Position numbers and translations under genes: made by a program
Notes under the pieces: model-generated
What the model was told of the DNA's origin: nothing
What the model saw: only the letters and a program-made list of their open reading frames with translations
Databases searched by the model: none
Origin: Sipunculus nudus
Taxonomy: Eukaryota > Annelida > Sipuncula > Golfingiida > Sipunculidae
Assembly (NCBI GenBank): GCA_026874595.1
Contig: CM049310.1
Location: 39,497,558 to 39,561,557 of the forward strand
Length of the DNA: 64,000 nucleotides
Reading direction: 5' to 3'
In this document: positions 33,777 through 46,120 of the stretch, piece by piece
Layout of the letters: each line of letters begins with the position of its first letter
Numbering within the stretch: position 1 is the first letter of the stretch

Positions 33777-33898
33777 ATGACAACTTTGATCCCTCGAATT
33801 GAACAGCTCTCTGCCAGGGTTATACGTATTCTAGGCTGTAACCCCGGTCCGTTCACACTGCGAGGAACCAATACATACCTGATCGGCACAGGGGATAG
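33777..33898 (+). CDS. LACTB2: LACTB2 exon 1
   Basis: Forty codons plus two bases; donor GTATGA. It encodes the N-terminal strand-loop of the MBL fold ([18 protein letters not shown]). Confidence 0.93.
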
Positions 33899-36800
33899 GT
33901 ATGAACTATATATTACTTTATTTTACATCCATCACTTTTAATATCGCTCAGCGCAGAAACGCAACTCACGGCAGTCGCGCCGCCCCCATCATGACCAATC
34001 TCTATGTGTCTCATATCAGCCCTGTAAACGACAATACGTGTAATGAAAAACTTTTCGGTGCACCTATTTACTTTATACTAATGCTGGTCATACCAACTGA
34101 ATATCAGATTTCTTTTTCAGAAATATTTCATTAGTTTCATTAGTTTTTCTTTAGTTTAGTATTCACTGATAAATGTACAAAATGTATTTTAAATTGATAT
34201 TTTAATTCACTCATTGGATAATTTAAGAGTTTTATGAGGTCGTTTCCTTGGTATGATTATAACTATAGTGTCAGGATTACAAGTAACTGAAATATAGTCT
34301 CTGAGCAGTGACACAGCAGAACTGAAAAATAAATAATGTGGCCCCAGAGGTCAAAAACTGGGACACCACCTATAACCAGATTACAGGGATGCAGATTTCA
34401 GTAAGATCTTGACCTTTGGCAAAACAGAAACATGGACATGAATAATTCAGTGTCAGGTGAGCTGGAAGGTGTTTGATGAAGGGGTCCCTCATCCAGCAGG
34501 TGTAAATATACATTAAATCCTGCATTTGGTTACATTAAGATTGAATGAATGAATGAATATTTATTCTGGTTTAAAGGCCTCCAGCCAATAGAACCAATAA
34601 GAAGTTCAACTGATCTTGTTTATGTATACATTTGCAAACATTACATTACAACAATATAATATTACTCCCACACCCCCCCAAAAAAAAATAAATAAGAAAT
34701 ACAAGAATCTTGCATGTGTTAGATCATACGGAATAGTAGATATTCAATGAAATATAGTTTATTATTAAAATAAATAACAATAATAATACTCATAATGATA
34801 ATATTAACAATAAAAAGAATGATGCAATGATAGCATAATACACTCCAAATGCCACTAATGCAAGCGGTACTGGTACACAGAGAAAATACAAAGCATTCTA
34901 AATACATAAAAGCAATGAATACAATGTATAACCCAACAATAATAAGAAATGAAAAAAGAAGATATACAAAAATAATGCAATGATACTATAATACACTTCA
35001 AAGAACTAATACAAGTAGTACAAACGACAGTACAAAATAATACAAAATACATCATACAAATAAAAGTAAAAAGGAGGAAAAAAAAGAACAAAACAAAAAA
35101 AAAACATACAGATAAAAGAGAACTGATGCAATAGCAGCTCATTACACTTCACTAGATCCTTATACAAGAATTGAAAATTAAGAAATAAAAAATAGGTGAC
35201 AACAATTAACACATAATGCATAACATATACATGCAATAAAAAAGGAAAAAAAAGTTTATACTCACAAAGAACTGTATGTATGAGAGTAATCAATAAGTAT
35301 AAAATTATTTCTTATTTGCACATGAAAAATACATTTAAGGGCGAACAAATCATGACAGATTGAACATGCATCATAATATGATCATTTGTTTTGAAATATT
35401 CATCTGTGAATTACTAGACATACAAACATATTGCATCCATATTTTATATTCCTGTATTAGCCACCATTAAACAGGAACATAATCTATGATAGATGTATTA
35501 TCTTACATTTTAACGGTTCTACTCATTTAACACACTAGTTCCACTGCAAAATGATTACATTAAGATTCTTAAATATTAAACAATTTTCTATAAAATCTTT
35601 AATAAACTGACCACAAGTGGACCAAAATCTCAAATTGTGACCATTTTCTGTACAAATTCTGAACTGATCTCAAGTTGAAATAATATAATTGCTAAATCCA
35701 ATTGTCATTGACCAGCTGCAGGGTTTTGAAACTGATCTATTTCCTGATTTATAAATAAAAAATATCTTTAAATCTCGCAACATCTCATTTGATGAGATAT
35801 TGCGAGGTCTCAAAATAGATATATTTTTGTGTATAATTATTTTCCATGCAAAATTTAGTGTTTACTGGTGAACAGTTATTTAAAAATATATAAATTTTAA
35901 ATTCTGAACATTACAGGATTCCTAAAAAAAAAATTCTGAAGAATATACAACAATCAGCAATGTGAATATAACCCAACAGGAGCACAATACCTAACACCAC
36001 TGTATTGTTTAACATAGGAGGATCCTTGTGGACACGGGAGATGCGGCCAAACCTGAGTACATCAGTAACCTGAAGAAAGTCCTGCAGGAGCACAACACTA
36101 GCATACAGGAGATCATCATAACACACTGGCATCACGATCACATCGGAGGACTCTCTGATGTCTGCAGAGACGTTCTACAAGGTACTGGTCTGGTCTGTCA
36201 GGGCTCTCTGGTGTGATCCTGCAGTGTATACATGGCTCTTTTGGTCATATATTGATTTAAAATTCTGATGTCTATTGACTAAAGATAATCCCTTTAATTC
36301 TTTAATAAAAATAGGCCAGGAAAAGCCAGTCTATCAGCACACAGGCTGATCATTTGTTTATATCTATTTATATAAAAAATGTCCCCCCCCCCAACAAAAT
36401 AATCCAAACACATTAAACACAGACATCTAATTGCTAGTCAGATAAACCAGAGTTTTGTAAATGGCATTTTTCAACTATTGAAGTTGACTTTTCAATTTCC
36501 TATCATCTGAAACCTTCCGTACCCTTGCCCTGCCCATTGAATCATGTCTGAACCATTTGGGCCCAGATGGGTCATACAGTGCCATCTATTGCCTCCCAGC
36601 TTAACTAAGATTGATTTTCCAGTGGAACGGCAGGATTAATAAAATATTTTTGCTTGTAGGTAGGCCTTAGTTTGTTATATTTCATTCACAAACACATGCA
36701 CAAATGCACACATATAGAGCTACACAGGCTCACACTGCCACACATACACAAATATACACACACAATGACGTAAAGAATAAAAATGAATACTTGATATCCA

Positions 36801-39800
36801 GTAAATTGATTTCATAAGGGTTGAATTGTGAAAAAATTTGTTGTATTTGTGACATATATTTTCAGTATATTGTGAAACTCCTTTTGTAGTGCATTTAAGC
36901 ATTCTTAAAAATTTTTATAGCCATTTAAATATATGGAAATACTGCTTTTGCTTATGCCATCATTTTAAAATGAAACAGTCTTGCTTTGTGTAAGTATAAA
37001 TAATCATATCAGAATAAAAGAAAACTGAGAATTTACTGTAAAATCTAAGAGCCATACTCTATTTATTAATTATTTATTTTACTTAATAACAATTTTAATT
37101 ATAAGAAATTTCTTCGTTCAGTGCTACTGTATTAGTTGTAGGAGTGTTTTTCTTCAGTAGATTCATTCATAATGAAATAATAAAGGGAATGGTGAATAAA
37201 CCCCCAAGTGTTCACTCAGATTATGAAGTCTTAAGAAAGAAATGACGTATGTTGTCTTGCACAAAATTTACAATGTTTTAAACCTTGATGTATTTTCAGA
37301 TTGGAATATCAAAGTGAGTAAATTTCCTCGAAAATCAAAACCTGATGAAGAACTTGCAAATGGGCTCAAGTACACTTTTATCAAAGATGAACACCAGTTT
37401 ACAACTGAAGGTGCAACGTTAAGGTGACTATTCTATGGTACATCTTAAATTGCCACATGGTATACGTATGGTATGAGTATATCCCATTTGTTATGGACAT
37501 TAGCATGGTGAATGGTCTCCCCCAAGAAATTGAACAGAAGTGAACGTTGAACAACCTAGTGCATTTTTGCTTAAAATTATCATTTATTTTTTCATATTAG
37601 TCCAGTATTTCTACAAAGTAGAAATATATATTCCCCCCCCCCCCCCACAATGAAAATTAATAGTGACAAGTAATAATTTTGCACCTTGGCCCTGTAGCAA
37701 TAACATTTACCGGACTTAACCACGTCGCAGGCCTAAATACCATTGTTACAATTGTGACGTCATAATCGTTGCAGTAGTAACACACAGTTGACCCTCGGCA
37801 TAAGTCACCTACCTGACTTAAGTCATCTTATTGCAACAGACCCTTGATATTTATTTTAGACACTGACCTACCAGTACTTTTTAAGCAACATAGCCTATCC
37901 AAACTACCTCTGTTACTGCTGACTTATGGGTAGCTGGGGAGGGCTTGGGTTGATAGACTGAGGCACAGGGATTGAAGGCCATGGGGGAGACATCTAATTA
38001 TCACACTGATCCTTGTCAGAAGCATAATTATATCATTTCTTTCTCAGGGCATTTGATAATTGTATTGGTGCTTTCACTTTGTTAGTTATATGTCAGATGT
38101 ACTTTTCCAGCTCATGATTTTGCTATCATGAATTTAATGTATTTCAGAGCATATTACACTCCAGGGCATACAGATGATCACATGGTGTTATATCTAGAGC
38201 AAGAAAATGCAGTTCTTACAGGAGACTGCATTCTAGGAGAAGGAAGCACTGTAAGCCATGAGTTTATTATTTTAGAAATGTTTTAAAGTAGCCAAAGGTG
38301 TGTACGCCCTTAATTATTCTTCAATTTCTTGAAAATAAAAGGTGAAATTCATATACTTAAAAAAAAATAATGTTTGGAGTTATGATAATATCATGAATTT
38401 TTTTCTGAGTGTTTAGAAATGCTCTTGTCAATTTTCTCATTTCATTGTAAAGTAGAAGCATCATTAGCTTTAACACACTGTGCAGCCACTTAACCTTTGG
38501 AGGGGGGGGGGGCAGTTTGACTTTAAGATAATTGCAGAGAACCTCATAGGCTGTACATTCATGCCTGTGCATCAAACCTCTATGTTCAAAGTCTCATCAG
38601 GCCAAAAAAAATATAGGGTTTGGTTCTCAGGCACCGCACTTATAAATTTTAACCCCCCCCCCCCCCAAAAAAAAAAACTTTTATTTTGATTTTCAGTAGA
38701 AACTTACCAATTTTGAGCTCCAGCCACTCAGACATTTCTTGAAAAAAGTTAAAATAATACAATTTTGAAAAGATTTCCTTTGTTATGTAGTGATTTTATT
38801 CTGTTATTATCATGCTTTTCCCTGATCATATGAGATTTTCTTTGTCGAAACATACAAAAAAGGTAAAAAAACAAGAAAAAATTGCGCTGATTTCTGAAAA
38901 GTGCAAGAGAACCCAACCATATTTGCCCTGAAATAATGAAATTGCTTTGGAGACTTCTTTTAAACGTCACTATACAAAGTAGGAAATGGTGTCAGTGCAA
39001 GATTTTAACTAGTAATACTAATTGTATCAGAAATGGCCAGGTCACTTTTTGTGAGGAGTTTATCACTGACTAACCTGTATGTTGTTTATCTTCAGGTATT
39101 TGAAGAACTGTTTGACTATATGAAAACATTGGAAAAGGTGAGGCAATTGAAAGCTTCACTGTTATATCCTGCCCATGGACCTGTGGTGAAGGAAGCAGAT
39201 GCCCACATTGCAGGGTACATCAAACATCGAAATGATAGGGAAAACCAGATACTGCAGGTAAGATTTATATATACTGTATGTGTTTTGTTCAAAGTAAAGA
39301 GGTCGCTTATTATTCAAAATTCACCTTTTATCCACATCTGTATACATAAGAACACTATGCTTGTCTGGAATCTCACATATTGTCCCTATTTATAATCATA
39401 GTTGACATCACAAAAGAATTTCCAGGGACTCCAAAGAGTTTCATACAGCACACACCTCAAGAAATCCAACACATGCTTAATCATTTGTATGATAATGTGT
39501 ATGACCTTAAAATATAATGAAAAAACCTTTAATTTTGAAATTTCGGAATTAAGTATAAGCTTGAAAACTTAGATCTTTTTAGAAAATAATCAAAAACACA
39601 CAAAGAAATTTGATGTTTTGTTTAAAAACTATTTTGTGAATAATAAATATACCCGGTAAATATTCTGATATTTAAGAAAGAGTTTTAAGAAAGGTTTCTA
39701 CTTGCTTTAATGAAGCTGGAGGACCCGTTGATTTGTCAGTGGGGTTAAGAATATTATTACAGTAATCATATTTGTGAAATCATTATGCTTTAGATGAAGA

Positions 39801-42176
39801 GAATACCCAGATGTAAATTCAACATATAAAAGCTATACCAAATAAATGTGTTACAAAATTTGGTTCAAAATTTGTGCCTTCATCTTGTAAAGAATACACC
39901 AGTGAATGACATGAAATATAACCATATGCAACTCACAAAATTAATTGTTTAATGTGAGTTGAATGCTACATATGTCAGGATCAATGTCATAATATCATTT
40001 TAAAGTCATAATTTATAGGTGTTTTTAGTGTTAGGGTTTTAAATCTCTGTCTGAAAAAAAGTTTACCTACCACTGAATTACAAGACAACTTCATCAAGAA
40101 AATCCTAAACTTTCCTATTTATATAAATGTTATTTTTCAGGTTCTGAAAAAAATAGGAGAATATATGACAGCAATGGAATTAGTCAAGATAATATACAAA
40201 GTAAGTAACATTTATGACACATAATTGTAATACACATAATAATATTGATTCATTCGAAATTATGCTTTACTGTCATTGAGTGAGATAATTTATGTCATGC
40301 AGGAAACATGATGTACCGGTAGTGGTATGCGATGTTGGATGCTCTGTGGAGGAAAATAAGATTAAAAAAAGAGTCACAACTGGTTGCCATATTTTAAGAT
40401 GCCATATATACAAACTGTATTGTGACTGATTGCAAAATGAAATTTAATTATCATCTATGAATGCCTGTGAGTAATTTATCAGTTTTGAAATATTCATCTC
40501 AGAGGCCATTTACATACAAAAAGGGACTGACTCTGTTTTATGTTAACATGTTCAGTCCGGAAATAATGCTTGAATTGTGTTCCAGTTCTTGATAAATATA
40601 GTGAAGCCTGTTTAATAAGACCACCTGTGGGACTGGCTAAGTGTGGTCTTAATTCATGGATGGTCTTATTAAGACAAGTCAGAGCCAATGTGAATTCTTT
40701 CAATTTACCCAAGGGTGGTCTCAATAGACAAGTGGTCGGTTCCACTGTACAAGTTCCATTGTACTTTCAAACAGTTACTGCTAGTAAAAGAAAACACAAA
40801 TTCAAGTTAATTGTAATTAACTTCATGGATTATTTTCCCCAGTTAATGATTTAGAATACTGATAACCCTTCAGTTGAAAAGTTGTGATTATTTAATATTT
40901 TGAAATAATATAATACACTTATTAATTTTTTTTATCAGGATGTAGGTGAGCATCTACACAATGCTGCTGCCAGAAGTGTCACCCTGCACCTTGGTAAACT
41001 GCTTAGAGAGAACAAAGTTGGTGGGTCACCTTTAATTGCTGTATCATTAAACTCAATACACATCAAAATGTAGCCCTGTTGGGAACATGAGCAGAAAGAC
41101 AATATGTGAGATGCATGAAATAACTAGAAGTGTAGTCAGAGCCCAAATACCTCCACCAGAATTGCAATAAAACTTTCATGTATGCCTTTGTGAACAGTGT
41201 CACTTTCCACTAATCCAGTTCACAAGTGAGCTCTAGAACAAAGCCACATCCTAATACTTATGAATGACTATGGCTCTTGGCCTGGTCAAAGAAAAAGCCC
41301 TGTGTAGTAATTTTGCAGAATCCTTTGAAAAGCATATGATTGGTGATACAGATTACCTCCAAAAATTAGATGCCTTGTTCCTTCAGTATTTTCCTAATCT
41401 AATTCTTCTATGGCCCATTCTTGAACTGCCCTGAAAATTTAATGAGATTCGATTCATGATTCTGGAGTTAAGCTCTGAACAGACATCCACACAAACATAG
41501 TAATGGGGATGAAGACATACCCTCATGCAGGGGGCAATAAGTAATGATAATAATTCTATACTGTTTGCATATTTATTAATTCTGAGAGGTATGACAGCAC
41601 TAAGAGCAAGGTAAGTAATAAGGGCTTGGCTATGGAGGTTGCCTTGCATTAGTTATTATAACTAGTTGTACAATCTGTGTAAAATAAATATCCATAGGCC
41701 AAAACAAATAAAAGGTATAATTCTCAGGCACTGCCCGCATCAATTTTTAACCTGCACATAAAAAATTTTTATATTGATTTTCAATAGAAGCTTACCACTT
41801 TTGAGTTCCACTTTTGAGCAAAATAAATCTGTTATTATCATGCTTTTCCCTTATCATTCTCGTTTTTATCAAAACATGCAAATAATTAAAAAAAAAAAAA
41901 AACACCCGCACAGATTGATTTCTGAAAAAAAAAGAGCCTGAGAACCATACCTTATTTTTCTTTGGCCTTACAACACTATTTGTAAATAACTGTTTGACAA
42001 ACAACTGATCATTTTGTCCTAATAGGACAAGTTTCAATACATGACTAAAACTGGTGCCACTAGCGTCCCTGCTGTTAGCAGAGGTGTTATTTGATTATGT
42101 TATATTAAAATTATATCATATTTTGTCTTTTTCAGATTGCCGGGAGAATGATGTCAAAAGATGGAAGCTTGTGTGA
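33777..42176 (+). CDS. LACTB2: LACTB2, metallo-beta-lactamase-fold endoribonuclease, complete 8-exon gene
   Basis: Exons 33777-33898, 36018-36181, 37300-37423, 38148-38250, 39096-39257, 40141-40200, 40939-41020 and 42136-42176 join in frame to 285 codons plus stop; the human protein has 288. The protein is a mitochondrial single-strand RNA endonuclease of the MBL superfamily. The N-terminal [20 protein letters not shown] is family-typical. Metal ligands are [10 protein letters not shown] (H77, H79, D81, H82), TPGHTDDH (H144), TGDCILGEG (D163) and YPAHGPV (H198). The C-terminal helix ELVKIIY and the final KRWK also match. The start is set at the second Met of the open frame ([12 protein letters not shown]) by similarity to the vertebrate start; an upstream in-frame ATG at 33753 would add eight residues. 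Confidence 0.96.
33899..36017 (+). other. LACTB2 intron 1
   Basis: The 2.1-kb intron contains GAATGAATGAATATTTATTC followed by an A-rich region (34,640-35,310) with a degenerate tandem repeat of about 150-155 bp: ATGCAATGATA-type words at about 34,822 and 34,977, and a related one near 35,126. It has no coding content. Confidence 0.7.
36018..36181 (+). CDS. LACTB2: LACTB2 exon 2, HxHxDH zinc motif
   Basis: The exon is 164 bp, with acceptor AACATAG and donor GTACTG. It contains ILVDTGD and the catalytic [10 protein letters not shown] motif. Confidence 0.96.
37300..37423 (+). CDS. LACTB2: LACTB2 exon 3
   Basis: The exon is 124 bp, with acceptor TATTTTCAG and donor GTGACT. It encodes a less conserved segment ending in FTTEGATLR, which matches the family's IKTEGATLR. 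Confidence 0.93.
38148..38250 (+). CDS. LACTB2: LACTB2 exon 4, TPGHTDDH and GDC metal ligands
   Basis: The exon is 103 bp, with acceptor ATTTCAG and donor GTAAGC. It carries [11 protein letters not shown] and [12 protein letters not shown]. Confidence 0.96.
38599..38929. mobile_element. Palindromic MITE, AGGCCAAAA ends, copy 2
   Basis: The left arm reads AGGCCAAAAAAAATATAGGG and the right arm is its degenerate reverse complement ending TTGCCCT. It shares interior words with copies at 28,707 and 41,696 and includes C- and A-homopolymers. It lies in LACTB2 intron 4. Confidence 0.7.
39096..39257 (+). CDS. LACTB2: LACTB2 exon 5, YPAHGPV metal ligand
   Basis: The exon is 162 bp, phase 0 on both sides, with donor GTAAGA. 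It encodes [15 protein letters not shown] and [10 protein letters not shown], then the HRNDRE helix. The family usually has YPGHGP, so Gly is Ala here. Confidence 0.96.
39258..40140 (+). other. LACTB2 intron 5
   Basis: The 0.9-kb intron is AT-rich. No repeat family or reading frame stands out. Confidence 0.6.
40141..40200 (+). CDS. LACTB2: LACTB2 exon 6
   Basis: A 60-bp micro-exon, phase 0 on both sides, with acceptor TTTTTCAG and donor GTAAGT. It encodes the [11 protein letters not shown] helix, which matches the family's [11 protein letters not shown]. Confidence 0.95.
40598..40749. mobile_element. MITE-like element, GACCACC type, in LACTB2 intron 6
   Basis: The left end reads TAGTGAAGCCTGTTTAATAA then GACCACCTG. 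The right end reversed reads ACAGTGGAACCGACCACTTG. It is the same family as 928-1,105. Translations here (CLIRPPV) are by-products of the element. Confidence 0.6.
40939..41020 (+). CDS. LACTB2: LACTB2 exon 7
   Basis: The exon is 82 bp, with acceptor TTTATCAG and donor GTGGGT, leaving in phase 1. It encodes the C-terminal helical bundle ([20 protein letters not shown]). Confidence 0.92.
41345..41560 (+). repeat. Dispersed CCTCC-ended repeat, copy 4 (diverged)
   Basis: It has a family-style tail: GATTCGATTCATGATTCTGG, AACAGACATCCACACAAAC, then CATACCCTCATGCAGGGGGC. It lies in LACTB2 intron 7. Confidence 0.45.
41696..41968. mobile_element. Palindromic MITE, AGGCCAAAA ends, copy 3 (273 bp)
   Basis: The left arm has AGGCCAAAACAAATAAAAGG and TTCTCAGGCACTGCCCGC. 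The right arm has GCCTGAGAACCATACC and ends TTTGGCCT. It lies in LACTB2 intron 7. Confidence 0.75.
42136..42176 (+). CDS. LACTB2: LACTB2 exon 8 and stop
   Basis: Acceptor TTTTTCAG. It encodes [12 protein letters not shown] then TGA, corresponding to the family's DPDKKWKAHL end. An ATTAAA at 42,221-42,226 is a possible polyadenylation signal. Confidence 0.88.
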
Positions 42177-42582
42177 TTTTATTTACTCTGATTCTTTATT
42201 TTAAATTTGTTTTCTGAAGTATTAAAAAGTGATCAGAGATAATAATTTTACCATGTTTATCTCAGTCAACTGCCAGTCATGCATAATGAAAGTAACAGGT
42301 CTATTTCTGTTTTTGTTACATCTGTTTGCTGTGCTGGTAAAACAAAAGAACTTTTTGTCAGATAAGTCTTCAAAAATGTTACTCTTATCGTATGCATTGG
42401 ACTAGAAAATGCATATCTATTTTATCCCAGTTATCTGTACAGGTTTTCACTATATTGGACATACCAATATTCATAAAAAGATACAGGTTATTGTCATCAG
42501 GTAGACAGCATTAGTAATTTGTTAAAATGCTATGACCTTAAGTATGCAGCTGTTGATTAATTAAAAATTGACTAGAAAGCTG

Positions 42583-42892
42583 AATGCAAGCCTCCACCAT
42601 GCAGGGGTCCCTGTTGTGTAATGCTCCCAAAACTGTGTTTCCATTCACTTATTGAGCCCATATTCCCAAGGACACATTCGTGAATAAGTGACTGCACATT
42701 TGTGAATGTGCCTTAATCCCAGCCATGTGCTGGATCCACACCAAAATCTAATAATTTCTTTATCGGCTTATTCCTAAAAAGCACTGAAATATTCATGATA
42801 TTCTTCTGTACATGATGGTAGAGTTACGTTTGGAATAAACACACACATGCACAAACAAGGATGAATGCATACCCTCCTTATGGAGGCAATAA
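42583..42892 (+). repeat. Dispersed CCTCC-ended repeat, copy 5
   Basis: It runs from AATGCAAGCCTCCACC to CATACCCTCCTTATGGAGGC and shares ATCCACACCAAAATCTAAT with copy 3. Confidence 0.65.
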
Positions 42893-43451
42893 TAACAATA
42901 ACAATTCAATTAACCTACTTTAAGTGCTAGTAAAATACTCTCGGTTCTACTGGAACTGTGTTAACGATGTAGTCACATTTTTATAACAAATTATTTTTTT
43001 TCAAAGTACTAAAGCATCATTTTCAAATATTTTAATCATCATTTTACTCATTTTAATCATCATTACAGAATAATAACCAGCAGATATGTTGTTACTGTCT
43101 TTATGATTATATTAGCATCATATATTTATTAAAAATAATATCATAAGTAAGTAATGGTATTGTTAATAATGGTACTGGAAAAATGAATTTTTGTGTGTTA
43201 TCTTCCTTGAGGTTGTGGCAGCTATACCAAATACATGCCGAATCTGCAGATAATGTCATTTATATGCAATATAGGCAATTAGTAAACTTTGATTAAAAAT
43301 TAATGTCATTCTAAACATGTGTTGTATTGTTTTATACTAATACATTTTTAAAGTGTTATTTTTTAACCAGTAAATGAGTAGCAAACAGGTCAGGCACAGA
43401 GGTATGTAGCACTTGTTCATGTAATTCCTGGCTATTCCTTCAATCCTGAAG

Positions 43452-43628
43452 GAGGCCACCCAGTGGTCCTACTTTTCCTACTTTTTCAACACCTGTCCTA
43501 CTATGTCCTACTATTTTTAGACCTAATTATAAAAAAAATTGGATTAAAGCTTTCTATTCTTGAAGATCTCTCATATCAAAGGATAATTACAAGTGGATGC
43601 AGTATACAGCAATGATATCATTGCATAG

Positions 43629-43660
<32 letters not shown>

Positions 43661-44880
43661 AGCACTTCCTAAGATGAAAGGAGAGCATCTGTTATGGCTG
43701 TCTTTGTTGGTACTTGCATCCCAGCCAGTATGTTATCAGCCAGTTATTGATCAATGGGAATCTCTGAAAGAATACTTGCTTAGATTTAGGTATCTGATCA
43801 AAGCAATATCATGGAACCAAATCATTTTACTACAAAATCATACATGAGGGTTTGAAGGATCCTGTGACTCTGACGAGGCTGCAGTTTCTGAAATCTGCTG
43901 GGGAGACATACACAAAGTTCCTTACCATGATCCAGACTTAAGGTCCACTCATACATGTTCTGTATGATGAACTCTTGGACCTTGTTACCAAACCAATAGA
44001 CAGATTTGTCAAACCAGCGTTGTTGGAAGATCCAACTGGACCATCTTTCACCAAAATTGACCTCACTGGAACTAAAAACTTGCTCAAGCCTAGCAAGTTG
44101 AAACTTGGAACACCAACATCAGATTGTCTTAAACGATTGGCACATAAGTACGTTGAAGCCTTTAGACTGTGTCCTAGGAAGTTCTAAGTGACCATCACAA
44201 CATACCGAGTGGAAAGATTGCCTTTTGACAACTTAGCCTGACTCTCAGCCATGGACAAGCTGATGTGGAAAGAAGATTTTCCATGAACAAAACTCTGATG
44301 ACAACCTCAAGAGCAGGTTAACGTCTAGTAAGGTGCCAGTATATCCTAAGACAGTCCATGCTTTTACGAATGCCTATAAATTGTACAAGGAAGACCTTGA
44401 AAAGCAAAGGAAAGAAAGAAGCTGAAAATAACAAACAGGAGTCTAAAGGGCTGAAAAGGAAAGCAGATTTTAGAGAACTGCATAAAGAGATTGATGCTAG
44501 CAATGTCCTTACTGAGTCGGCCAGTGACAGATTGACAAAAGTATGCAGCAGAAAAGACACAGAAAAAAAATTACCAAGCCAGTAAAGACATGAAACTTGT
44601 GAACAAATCCCTGGCAAATGACTCAAAGAAGAAAAAAGCACTTTCTAGGATGTAAGCAACATTCAACATTTATTTAGGTACTAGCATTTGTACACTTTAA
44701 AAGACAATCATATTTTTTTTTAAAAACTCTTCAACATAATATATTTGAACTCTACAAGTTGAACTCTACAACTCTACAACATGAAGTCTACAAGATTTAT
44801 TTTTTTTTAAATTCTACTACGTTCTACTATTTTCCCAAAAATGTCCTACTTCTTTCCAATTGGCCGCTGGGTGGCCTGCC
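43452..44880 (+). pseudogene. Decayed hAT-like transposon gene
   Basis: Broken plus-strand frames give QPVIDQWESLKEYLLRF (about 43,733), GLKDPVTLTRLQFLKSAGE, PLIHVLYDELLDLVTKPIDRFVK, then SHGQADVERRFSMNKTLM (about 44,250) and a Lys-rich tail. The (S)HGQADVERxFSxNK motif is typical of the C-terminal dimerisation region of hAT-like transposases and related repeat-derived genes. Frameshifts and stops separate the pieces (for example after 44,187 and near 44,318). The region is bounded by inverted GGCCACCCAG-GG strings at about 43,454 and 44,868 and followed by recurrent CCTACT words. It is inactive in coding terms. Confidence 0.6.
43629..43659. repeat. Poly-C tract
   Basis: About 31 consecutive C inside the decayed hAT-like element; the true length is likely uncertain in assembly. 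Confidence 0.9.
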
Positions 44881-45029
44881 TAAGTTCTCTGTATAAAACA
44901 ATTTGTGTTTCCAGATCCAGTGTTTGTCCGTGGCTGATGTTTCTGTCGGTCTCTCTGTCCATCCACCCGTCTGTCTGTCACAGATTGATGTTAAGAACTG
45001 CAGAATAACGTAAAAACAAATTAACATAC

Positions 45030-45470
45030 GGTCACCATACTCACAGCATTGATGTATCACATGAAATGCTCGGTTCAGTTTTAAACATGGGCGACCTTGA
45101 CGCAGGTTTCAAGTTCACAGAGGCGATAAATGCTAAAATGATATTAACGCAATAACAGGAAAAGAATTTGAGGCAGTCACCAGACTCGCAGAATGGATAC
45201 ACCTCATGAAGGGCTCGGTCATGTTCGAATATGGATGCCCTTGACGCATTTTTCAAGGGTACAGAGGCAACAATGCAAACATTATGTCAACGTAATAACT
45301 TTAAATGAATTGGAGGCAGGGTCGTCAAACTGGCAGCATTAATAAAACTCATAAAGGGCTAGGTCACCTTTGAATATGGGTGACATTGATACAAGGTCAC
45401 AGAGGTGATCATGTTCAAATTAACAGACCATACAATAACTTTGGTAACACTTCCATAAAATTTCAGACAA
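45030..45470. repeat. Degenerate tandem repeat, about 145-bp unit, 3 copies
   Basis: The phrases CATGAAATGCTCGGT, CATGAAGGGCTCGGT and CATAAAGGGCTAGGT recur about 145 bp apart, each followed by a TTGA-GC-ACAGAGG pattern. Minus-strand frames here are repeat by-products. Confidence 0.6.
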
Positions 45471-45761
45471 CTCTCAGGTAGTATGTTTAATTTCTCTAAA
45501 CAACGCAAATTCTCCCTGATGTTCCTGTTTCCTACATACATTACACTCATCTGTCTTTCACAGATGCTTTGACGTGCTTCGTCCGTCGTTCATACTAACC
45601 CATACTACCTCAAAATTGACAGAAGCTTACCTCACCAAACTTTTTTGCTTATTTTGCTTATTTTTTTGGCTAACTGCATTTACTTAAGATTTTATAGGGG
45701 AAAAGCTTTAAAAAAACTTTAAAAATCTTCTTCTGCAAATATTCCCTGAAACAACCTTTCG

Positions 45762-46120
45762 CAGGTTTGATTGAATGGTTACAGTTCAGTGAATTTATGG
45801 CCGAGTTACAGGAACTTAGTCATTTGGCCAAAAAAGGATACTAAAATTACAATATTAGAAACGGCTGGAGCTATCATCACCAAATTTTATGCAAACGTTT
45901 GTCACACGAGTCATATTTGAAATTGAGGTATTGGTGGCGCCACCTGCATCGACCTTTTCCGCACAGGGGTTATCGGTCATCAGTACATTAACCCATAATT
46001 TCTCAGAAATTGCAGGAGCTAGCATCCCAATATTTATGCAAAAATCTGTCACATATGAAATTTTTTGCGATTTATCATTTTTGGCGCCACCTTCGTTAAC
46101 TTACATTTTACGGGCAAAAG
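45762..46120. repeat. Dispersed GGCGCCACC repeat, copy shared with the right edge of the window
   Basis: It is nearly collinear with 63,630-63,985: TTGATTGAATGG, TTACAGGAACTTAGTCATTT, AACGGCTGGAGCTATCATCA, GGTGGCGCCACCTGCATCGA. Related, more diverged units continue to about 46,450 and 47,050. Confidence 0.8.

Noticed and set aside
40570-40854. 94-codon frame containing CLIRPPV
   Set aside because: It is explained by a MITE-like element with GACCACC motifs also seen at 928-1,105.
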